Assembly (NCBI GenBank): GCA_963842295.1
Contig: CAWJFY010000004.1
Coordinates: 186,001-250,000, forward strand
Direction of reading: 5' to 3'
From: JAJNBA01 sp963842295
GTDB taxonomy: Bacteria; Actinomycetota; UBA4738; HRBIN12
Length of the DNA: 64,000 bases
Of this stretch, positions 49,048 through 56,962 are shown one piece after another. Each line of letters opens with the position of its first letter. Positions within the stretch are counted from its first letter, which is position 1. Under the pieces are notes generated by a model. It saw only the letters and a program-made list of their open reading frames with translations. It was not told the DNA's origin and made no database searches. A program made the position numbers and the translations under genes.

Positions 49048-49962
49048 GTGCGGAAGTGGTTCGTGACGCTCGCCTCGCTCGCGCTGCTGGCGGGCGCGTG
49101 CGCACCGGAGGATGAGCCCTCGACCGGAGGGAGCCCGACGGACTCTCCCGCCGAGGAACAGACGGCGGCCGAGTGCGCGGAGTCGCACACCTCGGACTTC
49201 TTCCAGGAGGGCAGCCTCACGGTCGGCACCGACCAGCCGGTGTTCCAACCGTGGTTCGGCGGGACGGGGAGCTACGAGGACTGGGAGGCCGACCCCGACT
49301 TCGGCATCGGGAATCCCGCCAGCGGCAAAGGCTACGAGAGCGAAGTGACGTACGCGGTCGCCGAGCAGATGGGCTTCTCCGAGGACGACGTCGTCTGGAC
49401 CCCGCTGGGCTTCAACGAGTCCTACAAGCCGGGCCCGAAGGACTTCGACTTCTACATCGGGCAGGTCGCGATCCTCCCGGAGCGGGCCGAGGCGGTCACG
49501 TTCAGCGACGGCTACTACCACGCGAGCCAGGCCCTCGTGGCGAAGAAGGGCACGCCGATCGCCGACGCCACGACGATCGAGGAGCTCAAGGGATACAAAC
49601 TGGGCGCCCAGGTGGGCACGACCAGCTTCAACGCGCTCGAGGAGGTCGTGCAGCCGGACCAGGACATCGCGGTCTTCAATCAGTCCGTGGACGTGATCCA
49701 AGCCCTCAACAACGGGCAGATCGACGGGTACGTCGTGGATGCGCCGACCGCCTACGTCAACGTGTTGATCGAAGAGGTGAAGAACGGGGTCGTCGTCGGT
49801 CAGTTCGGCGGGGAGGGCGAGGACTTCGGTCTGGTGCTCGATCAGGGGAACACCCTGGTGGAGTGCGTGAACATCGCGATCGGCGAGCTGGACGCCGACG
49901 GAACCCTGGCGGCGTTGGAGGAGCAGTATCTGGGGGACGTGACGTTCCCCGAGTTCGGCTAG
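49048..49962 (+). CDS. Polar amino acid ABC transporter binding lipoprotein
   Basis: 304-aa lipoprotein. The signal (VRKWFVTLASLALLAGAC) has lipobox LAGAC, followed by an acidic Ser/Thr linker. The SBP_bac_3 fold is marked by GSLTVGTDQPVFQPWF near residue 56, DFDFYIGQVAILPERAEAVTFS near 132, YKLGAQVGTTSFNAL near 182 and GQIDGYVVDAPTAYV near 225. GTG 49048 is chosen because GAGGGGG (49034-49040) precedes it and the signal peptide starts there; ATG at 49006 is too far upstream. A TAGGCT -10 candidate lies at 49010-49015. First gene of an intact three-gene operon. Confidence 0.92.
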   Translation: MRKWFVTLASLALLAGACAPEDEPSTGGSPTDSPAEEQTAAECAESHTSDFFQEGSLTVGTDQPVFQPWFGGTGSYEDWEADPDFGIGNPASGKGYESEVTYAVAEQMGFSEDDVVWTPLGFNESYKPGPKDFDFYIGQVAILPERAEAVTFSDGYYHASQALVAKKGTPIADATTIEELKGYKLGAQVGTTSFNALEEVVQPDQDIAVFNQSVDVIQALNNGQIDGYVVDAPTAYVNVLIEEVKNGVVVGQFGGEGEDFGLVLDQGNTLVECVNIAIGELDADGTLAALEEQYLGDVTFPEFG

Positions 49963-49979
49963 CCGCCCACACCGACACC

Positions 49980-50852
49980 GTGGCCGCCAGCCCCCGGCAG
50001 ACACTGGACCCGCAGGGAGGACGCCGGTCGAAGATCCTCGGTGGGACCGCCGGCCCCGAGGGCGCCCGAGCCGTCGTGATCGCCCTCGCGAGCACGATCG
50101 TCTTCTTCACGATCCTGGTGGTCGTGATCGTCCGATCTCCGGGGTGGCCGACGATCCGGTCCCGTTTCCTCGATGCCGAGGTCTTCGCCGATTCGTTCCC
50201 GAAGATCCTCGAAGCATTCCTGGTCAACGTCCAGCTGTTCCTGATCGCGGAGGTCTTCATCCTGGTGCTCGCCCTCGCGATAGCCGTCCTTCGGAGCCTC
50301 CCCGGGCCGGTGTTCTTCCCGATCCGTGCCCTCGCGATCGTCTACACGGATCTCTTCCGAGGGATCCCGACGATCCTGGTGATCTACACGCTCGGGTTCG
50401 GCGCTCCGGCGCTCGAGCTGCAGGGCGTTCCCGATGAGCCGTTCTTCTGGGCGATCGTCGCCCTCGTCCTCGTGTACTCGGCCTACGTCGCCGAGGTCTA
50501 CCGAGCCGGGATCGAGTCCGTGCACGAGTCACAGATGGCGGCCGCTCGCTCGCTCGGGCTCACGCGGTGGCAGTCCATGCGCCACGTCGTGCTCCCACAG
50601 GCGGTGCGCCGCGTGATCCCCCCGCTGCTGAACGACTTCATCGGGCTCCAGAAGGACACTGCCCTCGTCGCGACGATCGGGGTGATCGAGGCCTTCCGCC
50701 GAGCGCAGATCGAGAACGCCGCGACCTTCGACTACACGCCTTTCCTCGCGACGGCGGTCCTGTTCGTCGCCATCACGATCCCGCTCGCCCGCTTCACGGA
50801 CTGGCTCCTCCTTCGGGATCGACGCCGACGCGAAAGCGGAACGCTGCTGTGA
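49980..50852 (+). CDS. Polar amino acid ABC transporter permease
   Basis: 290-aa HisMQ/GlnP-type permease. A hydrophilic N-tail of about 28 residues is followed by a first helix (VVIALASTIVFFTILVVVIV) and the transport core: FRGIPTILVIYTLGF near residue 124, YSAYVAEVYRAGIESV near 164, the EAA loop QMAAARSLGLTRWQ near 183 and LPQAVRRVIPPLLNDFIGL near 206. GTG 49980 starts 17 nt after the binding-protein stop. The longer open frame to 49173 is a shadow. The stop overlaps the ATPase start (GTGA). Confidence 0.93.
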   Translation: MAASPRQTLDPQGGRRSKILGGTAGPEGARAVVIALASTIVFFTILVVVIVRSPGWPTIRSRFLDAEVFADSFPKILEAFLVNVQLFLIAEVFILVLALAIAVLRSLPGPVFFPIRALAIVYTDLFRGIPTILVIYTLGFGAPALELQGVPDEPFFWAIVALVLVYSAYVAEVYRAGIESVHESQMAAARSLGLTRWQSMRHVVLPQAVRRVIPPLLNDFIGLQKDTALVATIGVIEAFRRAQIENAATFDYTPFLATAVLFVAITIPLARFTDWLLLRDRRRRESGTLL

Positions 50853-51595
50853 CCGTGGCGATCCGTGTCGAAGGGCTCCGGAAATCGTTCGGGGCGCTCG
50901 AGGTCCTCAAGGGCATCGACCTCGCGGTGGAGGACCACGAGGTCGTGTGCCTGATCGGCGCGAGCGGCTCGGGGAAGTCGACGCTCCTGCGATGTATCGA
51001 CCTGCTCGAACCGATCGACGCCGGCCGCATCTGGATCGAGGGCGACGAGGTGAGCGCGGCCGGCGTCGATCAGAACGCCGTCCGCCGGCGGATCGGCATC
51101 GTCTTCCAGGCGTTCAATCTGTTCCCCCACATGACCGTGATGCGCAACGTCACGCTCGCACAGGAGAAGGCGCTCGGACGCTCTTCGGCCGAGGCGAGGG
51201 TGAAGGCCACCGAGCTGCTTGCTCGGTTCGGGCTGGTCGAGAAGTCCGACGACTATCCCGATCGACTGTCCGGTGGCCAGCAACAGCGGGTCGCCATCGC
51301 GCGAGCCTTGGCCATGGACCCCGACGTGATGCTTCTCGATGAGGTCACGAGTGCTCTGGACCCGGTCCTGGTCGCGGAGGTGTTGGACGCGATCCGGGAA
51401 CTGGCAGCCGCCGGCATGACCATGTTGATCGCGACCCACGAGATGGGCTTCGCTCGGGACGTGGCGAGTCGGGTCGCGTTCTTGGAAGAGGGAAGACTGC
51501 TGGAGCAGGGGCCTCCGGAGCAGATGTTCTCCGAGCCCCGCGAAGAGGCGACCCGTCAGTTCCTCGACAGGATCATCGCGGCCGGTCGCATGTGA
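50849..51595 (+). CDS. Polar amino acid ABC transporter ATPase (GlnQ-like)
   Basis: 248-aa ATPase. Walker A GASGSGKST near residue 36, Q-loop GIVFQAFNLFPHMTV near 85, signature LSGGQQQRVAIARAL near 141, Walker B VMLLDEVTSALDP near 161 (Val in place of the usual Pro after DE) and H-loop ATHEMGFA near 197. The C-terminus has the FSEPREEATRQFL type seen in GlnQ. GTG 50849 overlaps the permease stop. Together with 49048 and 49980 it makes a complete importer paralogous to the frameshifted one at 36.5-39.3 kb. Confidence 0.94.
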   Translation: MTVAIRVEGLRKSFGALEVLKGIDLAVEDHEVVCLIGASGSGKSTLLRCIDLLEPIDAGRIWIEGDEVSAAGVDQNAVRRRIGIVFQAFNLFPHMTVMRNVTLAQEKALGRSSAEARVKATELLARFGLVEKSDDYPDRLSGGQQQRVAIARALAMDPDVMLLDEVTSALDPVLVAEVLDAIRELAAAGMTMLIATHEMGFARDVASRVAFLEEGRLLEQGPPEQMFSEPREEATRQFLDRIIAAGRM

Positions 51596-51618
51596 CCTGT
51601 CTTGTCGCCGGGCCGCCC

Positions 51619-51634
51619 TAGACTGGCGTGCTCA
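51619..51634 (+). promoter_or_regulatory. Leaderless-type -10 (TAGACT) of uvrB
   Basis: TAGACT at 51619-51624, 9 nt, ATG 51634; no ribosome site. No SOS/LexA box was recognised around it. Confidence 0.5.
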
Positions 51635-53658
51635 TGCCCCCCTTCAAGATCTCCTCCGATTTCCGTCCGTCGGGCGACCAGCCGGATGCCATCGAACAGC
51701 TGGTCCAGGGCGTTCAGGCGGGGGAGAAGCAGGTGACGCTGCTCGGAGCCACGGGGACCGGGAAGACGTTCACCGTGGCCCATCTGGTCGAGCGCGTGCA
51801 GCGCCCGACCCTGGTGATCGCCCCGAACAAGTCGCTCGGCGCACAGCTCGCCAACGAGTTCCGGGAGGTCTTCCCCGACAACGCGGTCGAGTACTTCGTC
51901 AGCTATTACGACTACTACCAGCCCGAGGCCTACGTCCCACAGACGGACACCTACATCGAGAAAGACTCGTCGGTCAACGACGAGATCGAACGGCTGCGCC
52001 ATTCGGCCACGGCCGCGCTGCTGTCTCGCCGAGACGTCCTGATCGTGGCCAGCGTTTCGTGCATCTACGGGCTCGGCTCCCCCGAGCAGTACGAGGGGCA
52101 GCTCCTGAGAACGGTGCGCGGGACCGAGCTTCCGCTCGAGTTCGCGATGCAGCGGCTCGTCGACATCCAATACCAGCGGAACAACGTGAGCCGCGCGCGT
52201 GGCACCTTCCGTGTCCAGGGCGACACGCTCGAGGTGTTCCCGAGCTACGAGCAGACCGGCTATCGGATCGAGTGGTGGGGCGAGACGATCGAGCGGATCA
52301 GCCGGTTCGATCCGCTGACGGGAGAGCTGCTCACGGATTCCATCGTGGATCTCACCACGTTCCCCGCGTCACACTATGTCGCCGGCGACGAGCGGATGAA
52401 GCAAGCACTCGTGACGATCGAGGAGGAGCTGCACGAGCGTCTGGCAGAGCTCGAATCCCAGAGCAAGCTCCTCGAAGCCGAACGTCTGCGGATGCGGACG
52501 ACCTACGACCTCGAGATGCTCCGCGAGGTCGGATTCTGCTCGGGGATCGAGAACTACTCGCGGCACATCGACGGCCGTTCGCCGGGCAGCGCGCCGTACA
52601 CGCTGCTCGACTACTTCCCGGACGACTACCTCGTGGTGATCGACGAGTCACACGTCACCGTGCCGCAACTCCACGGGATGTACGAAGGAGACATCTCGCG
52701 GAAGTCCACGCTCGTCGACTTCGGCTTCCGGCTGCCCAGCGCGATCGACAACCGGCCGCTCCGTTTCGAGGAGTTCCAGGAACGGGTCGGGCAGGTCGTC
52801 TACATGTCAGCGACGCCCGGCCCCTGGGAGCTCAAGGTCTCCGAGCGGATCGTGGAGCAGATCGTGCGGCCCACCGGCCTGATCGACCCCGAGGTCGAGA
52901 TCCGTCCTACGAAGGGCCAGGTCGACGACCTGATCGAGGAGATCCGGCGCCGGACCGAGGTCGAGCAACGCGTGCTCGTCACGACGCTCACCAAGAAGAT
53001 GGCAGAGGACCTGACGGATTACCTGATCGAGATGGGGATCCGTGTGCGGTATCTCCACTCGGAGGTCGACACGATCCAGCGCATCGAGATCATCCGCGAT
53101 CTCCGCCTGGGGGAGTTCGACGTCCTCGTCGGCATCAACCTGCTCCGCGAGGGGCTCGACCTGCCCGAGGTCTCGCTCGTCGCGATCCTCGACGCCGACA
53201 AGGAGGGATTCCTGCGCTCCGACACATCGCTGATCCAGACGATCGGGCGCGCGGCGCGCAATGTCGACGGGAAAGTCCTGATGTACGCGGACGCCGTCAC
53301 GGACTCGATGAAGACGGCGATCAGCGAGACCCAACGGCGGCGGATGATCCAGGAGTCCTACAACACCGAGCACGGGATCGACCCGCAGACGATCCGAAGG
53401 CGAGTCACCGACATCCTGCTCGCGATCGAGGAGGACCCGGCCAAGCGAGCGACTTCCCCGCGGAAGGAGAGGCGACGCCGCGCCGCTCGGCCCGAGATGC
53501 CGCAGGAAGAGGTGGAACGCCTGCTGCTCGAGCTCGAAGAGGAGATGCATCAGGCGGCAAAGGACCTCCGGTTCGAGTACGCCGCACGCTTGCGCGACGA
53601 GGTCGTCGACCTCCGGAAGGAGCTCAAGGCCATGCGCGCGGCCGGGGTCGGCGCGTGA
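51634..53658 (+). CDS. uvrB: Excinuclease ABC subunit B
   Basis: DNA-damage verification helicase-like subunit of nucleotide excision repair, 674 aa. Walker A GATGTGKTFT near residue 39, the beta-hairpin YYDYYQPEAYVP near 93, DEExH-type motif VIDESHVT near 336, helicase motifs V and VI (GINLLREGLDLPEV near 503 and QTIGRAARN near 536), and the C-terminal UVR domain that binds UvrC (LEEEMHQAAKDLRFEYAARLRD near 635, shown in part). The gene was previously open from GTG 51628 but ATG 51634 fits the -10 box. Its stop overlaps the next gene. Confidence 0.97.
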   Translation: MPPFKISSDFRPSGDQPDAIEQLVQGVQAGEKQVTLLGATGTGKTFTVAHLVERVQRPTLVIAPNKSLGAQLANEFREVFPDNAVEYFVSYYDYYQPEAYVPQTDTYIEKDSSVNDEIERLRHSATAALLSRRDVLIVASVSCIYGLGSPEQYEGQLLRTVRGTELPLEFAMQRLVDIQYQRNNVSRARGTFRVQGDTLEVFPSYEQTGYRIEWWGETIERISRFDPLTGELLTDSIVDLTTFPASHYVAGDERMKQALVTIEEELHERLAELESQSKLLEAERLRMRTTYDLEMLREVGFCSGIENYSRHIDGRSPGSAPYTLLDYFPDDYLVVIDESHVTVPQLHGMYEGDISRKSTLVDFGFRLPSAIDNRPLRFEEFQERVGQVVYMSATPGPWELKVSERIVEQIVRPTGLIDPEVEIRPTKGQVDDLIEEIRRRTEVEQRVLVTTLTKKMAEDLTDYLIEMGIRVRYLHSEVDTIQRIEIIRDLRLGEFDVLVGINLLREGLDLPEVSLVAILDADKEGFLRSDTSLIQTIGRAARNVDGKVLMYADAVTDSMKTAISETQRRRMIQESYNTEHGIDPQTIRRRVTDILLAIEEDPAKRATSPRKERRRRAARPEMPQEEVERLLLELEEEMHQAAKDLRFEYAARLRDEVVDLRKELKAMRAAGVGA

Positions 53659-54686
53659 ACCGCCTCTCGATCCGGGCACCGGCCGCATGGCTGGGCCCGG
53701 GATCGTTGGTCGAGGATGCCCAGATCGTCTGCGAGGGAGCCCTGGTGACCTATGCGGGAGCCGCCACCGCCATCGAGGTCGCCGATCGAGAGGTGCGAGT
53801 GGACGGCTTCGTGATGCCGGCGGTTGCCGACCGGCACGTCCACATCGAGCTGTCCGAGCCCGCGTCCGTCCTGGCGGGCGGCGTCACCGCCGTCCGCGAC
53901 CTCGGATGGCCGGTGGAGCGGATCTTCCCCTTGGCAGACGCGTCGGAGATGCCGTCCTTCGACGGACCGTTGATCCGCGCGGCAGGCCCGATGCTCACCG
54001 CGCCGGGCGGCTATCCGACGCGGGACGCCTGGGCCCCCCCGGGGACGGGTCGGGAGCTCACGTCGCCCGAGGATGCCGTCGCCGCTGTGGAGGAGCTGGT
54101 GAAGCTCGGCGCGGCGGCGATCAAGGTGTCATTGAACGCGGACGCCGGGCCAACCCCTTCGGATGCGGAGCTCGCGGGGATCTGCGACGCGGCCCACGCG
54201 GCCGAGCTCCCGGTGACCGCCCACGCGCAGGGCAAGGGACAGGTGGAGCGTGCCCTGGGCGCGGGGGTCGACGAGCTGGCCCACACGCCGTGGATCAGGC
54301 TGTCGGACGAGGTGATCCAGGCGGCGTCGGCGCAGATGCGCATCGTCTCGACGCTCGACATCCTCAGCTTCGGTCACGACACGCCGGAGATCCGTACGGC
54401 GCTCGACAACCTCCGGCGGTTCCACGTCGCGGGAGGAACGATCACGTACGGAACGGACCTCGGCAACGGGTCGATCCCTGCGGGCATCCACACGCGAGAG
54501 GCGCGGCTGATGGTCGAGGCGGGACTGGAGCCCGAGGAGGTCCTCGAGGCGATGATCCGGGCGCCGCTGGAGCCCGACGCGCCCGCCGACCTGATCGGGC
54601 TCCGCACCAGTCCGTTGGACGACCTCGGGGCGCTCGAGGACGTGAGGCTGGTGATCAGGGCGGGCCGGATCGTCTCAGGGGGCTGA
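53655..54686 (+). CDS. Amidohydrolase-family protein (imidazolonepropionase-like)
   Basis: 343-aa metal-dependent hydrolase of the amidohydrolase superfamily. The N-terminal composite-domain strand leads to the metal ligands in DRHVHIEL near residue 55 (HxH), then GGVTAVRDLG near 75, AAIKVSLNAD near 155 (Lys in the position often carbamylated), VTAHAQGKGQ near 188, ELAHTPW near 210 and ITYGTDLGN near 260 with the conserved Asp. The C-terminal LVIRAGRIVSGG is typical of the family. The substrate is unknown. GTG 53655 overlaps the uvrB stop; coupling to uvrB is probably incidental. Confidence 0.87.
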   Translation: MNRLSIRAPAAWLGPGSLVEDAQIVCEGALVTYAGAATAIEVADREVRVDGFVMPAVADRHVHIELSEPASVLAGGVTAVRDLGWPVERIFPLADASEMPSFDGPLIRAAGPMLTAPGGYPTRDAWAPPGTGRELTSPEDAVAAVEELVKLGAAAIKVSLNADAGPTPSDAELAGICDAAHAAELPVTAHAQGKGQVERALGAGVDELAHTPWIRLSDEVIQAASAQMRIVSTLDILSFGHDTPEIRTALDNLRRFHVAGGTITYGTDLGNGSIPAGIHTREARLMVEAGLEPEEVLEAMIRAPLEPDAPADLIGLRTSPLDDLGALEDVRLVIRAGRIVSGG

Positions 54687-54705
54687 CCGGGGGGACGGCC
54701 CGTGG

Positions 54706-54718
54706 CAGGATGGGGCCA
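54706..54718 (+). promoter_or_regulatory. Leaderless-type -10 (CAGGAT) of the molybdoenzyme gene
   Basis: CAGGAT at 54706-54711, 6 nt, ATG 54718. The first base departs from TANNNT. Confidence 0.35.
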
Positions 54719-55806
54719 TGGATCGGATGACGGAGGATCCCCGGATCGAGACCGAGTTCCGAGGCGCCACCCTGGAGGAGGTCGGCCAGGCCGCGCGCAA
54801 CCACGGCATGCCGCTCGAGGGACTCCGGTACGACACCACTCCGATCGGGATGCATTACCTCGTGACTCACTTCGACATCCCGGCGGCCGACGAGGCGTCA
54901 TGGATCGTCGACGTGGACGGTCTCGTCGAGCGTCCGCTCTCCCTGTCGATGGCCGACCTCCGCGGCCGTCAGGTGGTGACCCAGCCGATCACGATGGAAT
55001 GCGCGGGGAACGGGCGAGCCCTGATGTCGCCTCGCGCCGTCAGCCAACCCTGGCTCCTCGAGGCCGTGGGGAACGCCGAATGGACCGGCACCCCGCTCCG
55101 TCCGATCATCGAGGAGGCCGGTCTCCGACCGGAGGTGGTGGAACTCCTCTTCACCGGGGCGGACCACGGGATCCAGGGCGGGGTCGAGCACGACTACCAG
55201 TGGAGCTTCGCGCTCGACGACATCCTCCGGGACGACGTCTTGCTGGCCTACGAGGTGAACGGGCAGCCGCTACCCCCGCAGCACGGGTTCCCGATCCGCC
55301 TGCTCGTGCCGGACTGGTACGGGATGTGCAGCGTGAAGTGGCTGCAGAGGATCACGGCGATCGCGGAGGCGTCCGACGCGTTCCAGATCTCCGCGTACCA
55401 GCTCCGTCAGGAGGAGGGTGGTCCCGGGATCCGTGTCACGCGGAAATCGCCTCGCGCGCTGATGCTGCCCCCGGGCTTCTCCGACTTCCCGGCACGCCAG
55501 CGATACGTCGACGCCGGGCCGTGCGGGCTGACCGGGCGCGCGTGGTCGGGCTGGGGGCACATCGCGCGCGTAGAGATCAGCGATGACGGGGGAGCGACCT
55601 GGTCCGACGCCGAACTCGGCCCCGCGCCAGCGTCACCGTCCTCCTGGAGGCCCTGGTCCTTCGACTGGGATGCCGCCCGGGGCGAACACGAGGTGCTCGT
55701 CCGGGCAACCGACGAGGCGGGCAACGTGCAGCCGGTCGAAGCGTCCTGGAACTTCGGCGGCTTCATGAACAACATGGCACAGCGGGTCCGCGTCTTCGCC
55801 CGTTAG
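54718..55806 (+). CDS. Sulfite oxidase-family molybdopterin oxidoreductase
   Basis: 362-aa protein of the sulfite oxidase fold. The Mo-ligand Cys is in TMECAGNGRAL near residue 98. The molybdopterin-binding domain continues with EWTGTPLRPIIEEAG near 120, and LPPQHGFPIRLLVPDWYGMCSVKWL near 184 (given in part) is the conserved core. The C-terminal Ig-like dimerisation domain (residues 240-355) contains GLTGRAWSGWGHIARVEIS and ends with NNMAQRVRVFA. No signal peptide is visible, so it is likely cytoplasmic. There is no heme domain or partner subunit beside it. The acceptor and substrate are unknown. Confidence 0.9.
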   Translation: MDRMTEDPRIETEFRGATLEEVGQAARNHGMPLEGLRYDTTPIGMHYLVTHFDIPAADEASWIVDVDGLVERPLSLSMADLRGRQVVTQPITMECAGNGRALMSPRAVSQPWLLEAVGNAEWTGTPLRPIIEEAGLRPEVVELLFTGADHGIQGGVEHDYQWSFALDDILRDDVLLAYEVNGQPLPPQHGFPIRLLVPDWYGMCSVKWLQRITAIAEASDAFQISAYQLRQEEGGPGIRVTRKSPRALMLPPGFSDFPARQRYVDAGPCGLTGRAWSGWGHIARVEISDDGGATWSDAELGPAPASPSSWRPWSFDWDAARGEHEVLVRATDEAGNVQPVEASWNFGGFMNNMAQRVRVFAR

Positions 55807-55810
55807 CCGT

Positions 55811-56962
55811 TCACATCGAGAGGATCTGCCGGAGCTCCTCGAAACACCGGTCGATGTCGGCCTCCGTGTTGAAGAAGTGCGGGCTGATCCGTAGGCCGTC
55901 TCCGCGGAAGTCTGTGCAGACGTCGCGAGCGAGGAGCTCGTAACAGATCTTCTCCGCGTCCGGCCCCACCTTGACGTTGACCACGCCGCCGCGCGCCGCG
56001 CGATCTCGTGGTGTCCGGACCTCGAGGCCTGCCTCGTCCGCCGCCCCGATCAGGTGGTCGGTGAGTTCTCCCTGACGGGCGCGGATCGTCGCCGGCCCCA
56101 CCTCCGAGATGATGTCCATCCCGCCCTGCGCGATGAAGAACACAGGGGCGGGGGGCGTCCCGTGTTCGAGGCGACGTGCGGTCGGGTGATACTCGAGATG
56201 CTCGGTGTCGAACGAGAAGGGCTCCCGCGTGCCGAACCAGCCGGTCACCGTGGGTTCGAGGGAAGGCAGCAGATCTCGCCGGGCATAGAGGAACGCCAGA
56301 CCCGGCCCGCCGAGCATCCACTTGAGAACCCCTGCCGCGTAGAGGTCGCACCCGAGGTCGTGGAGATCGAGCGGCACGATCCCGAGACCGTGGTAGTCGT
56401 CCACGAACGAGAGCGCACCGCGTTCGCGCGCGATCGCACAGACCGCCTTCGCGTCGACGATCGCGCTCGACCGGTACAGGACACGATTGACCATCACCAC
56501 CGCGGTCCGTTCGTCGATCGCGCGGTCGTACTCCTCCAGCGGGATCGTCAGGCCATCGGGGCTGCGCAGCCATCGGATCTCCGCACCCGTCTTCCGGGCC
56601 CACGCGATCCACACATGTCCGTCGGTGGGGAAGTCCAGCTCCGACAGGATCACGGTCCGCCGCTCGCCGGAAAGGTCCAGGCACGATGCGATCGTCGCCA
56701 GGGCGATCGAGATGTTCGTGGTGAGCGCCACCTCGCCCGGATCACAGGCGGCAAGCGCGGAGAACGAACGCTTGAGAGCGGCCATCCGCGGGAAGATGTC
56801 TTCGAGCCAGACGTGGTCGGGAGCGCCCTTGGTGCCCCATGCCTCGATGTACTCCTGTAGGTACGCCATCGACCGGCGCGAGACCGGTCCGAGCGAAGCG
56901 CTGATCAGGTAGGTCTTCCGTTCGAGGACGGGGAACTCGGCGCGCCAGTCGGTGAGGTCCAT
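55811..56962 (-). CDS. Class V aminotransferase (kynureninase/cysteine desulfurase-like)
   Basis: 383-aa fold-type I PLP enzyme. It begins with DLTDWRAEFPVLERKTYL, typical of class V enzymes. The cofactor-binding Asp/His are in SFVDDYHGLGIV near residue 190 and the PLP lysine is in AGVLKWMLGGPGLAFLY near 214. Other features are LTTNISIALATI near 80 and GGVVNVKVGP near 328. The residues resemble selenocysteine lyase/kynureninase relatives, but the substrate cannot be told. On the - strand its ATG directly follows the stop codon of the S9 peptidase gene (TAG-ATG), so the two form an operon and may share a pathway. Confidence 0.88.
   Translation of the reverse strand: MDLTDWRAEFPVLERKTYLISASLGPVSRRSMAYLQEYIEAWGTKGAPDHVWLEDIFPRMAALKRSFSALAACDPGEVALTTNISIALATIASCLDLSGERRTVILSELDFPTDGHVWIAWARKTGAEIRWLRSPDGLTIPLEEYDRAIDERTAVVMVNRVLYRSSAIVDAKAVCAIARERGALSFVDDYHGLGIVPLDLHDLGCDLYAAGVLKWMLGGPGLAFLYARRDLLPSLEPTVTGWFGTREPFSFDTEHLEYHPTARRLEHGTPPAPVFFIAQGGMDIISEVGPATIRARQGELTDHLIGAADEAGLEVRTPRDRAARGGVVNVKVGPDAEKICYELLARDVCTDFRGDGLRISPHFFNTEADIDRCFEELRQILSM

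Noticed and set aside
51596..51634. LexA/SOS box upstream of uvrB
   Set aside because: No actinobacterial (GAAC-N4-GTTC-like) or proteobacterial SOS palindrome is present before uvrB or uvrA.
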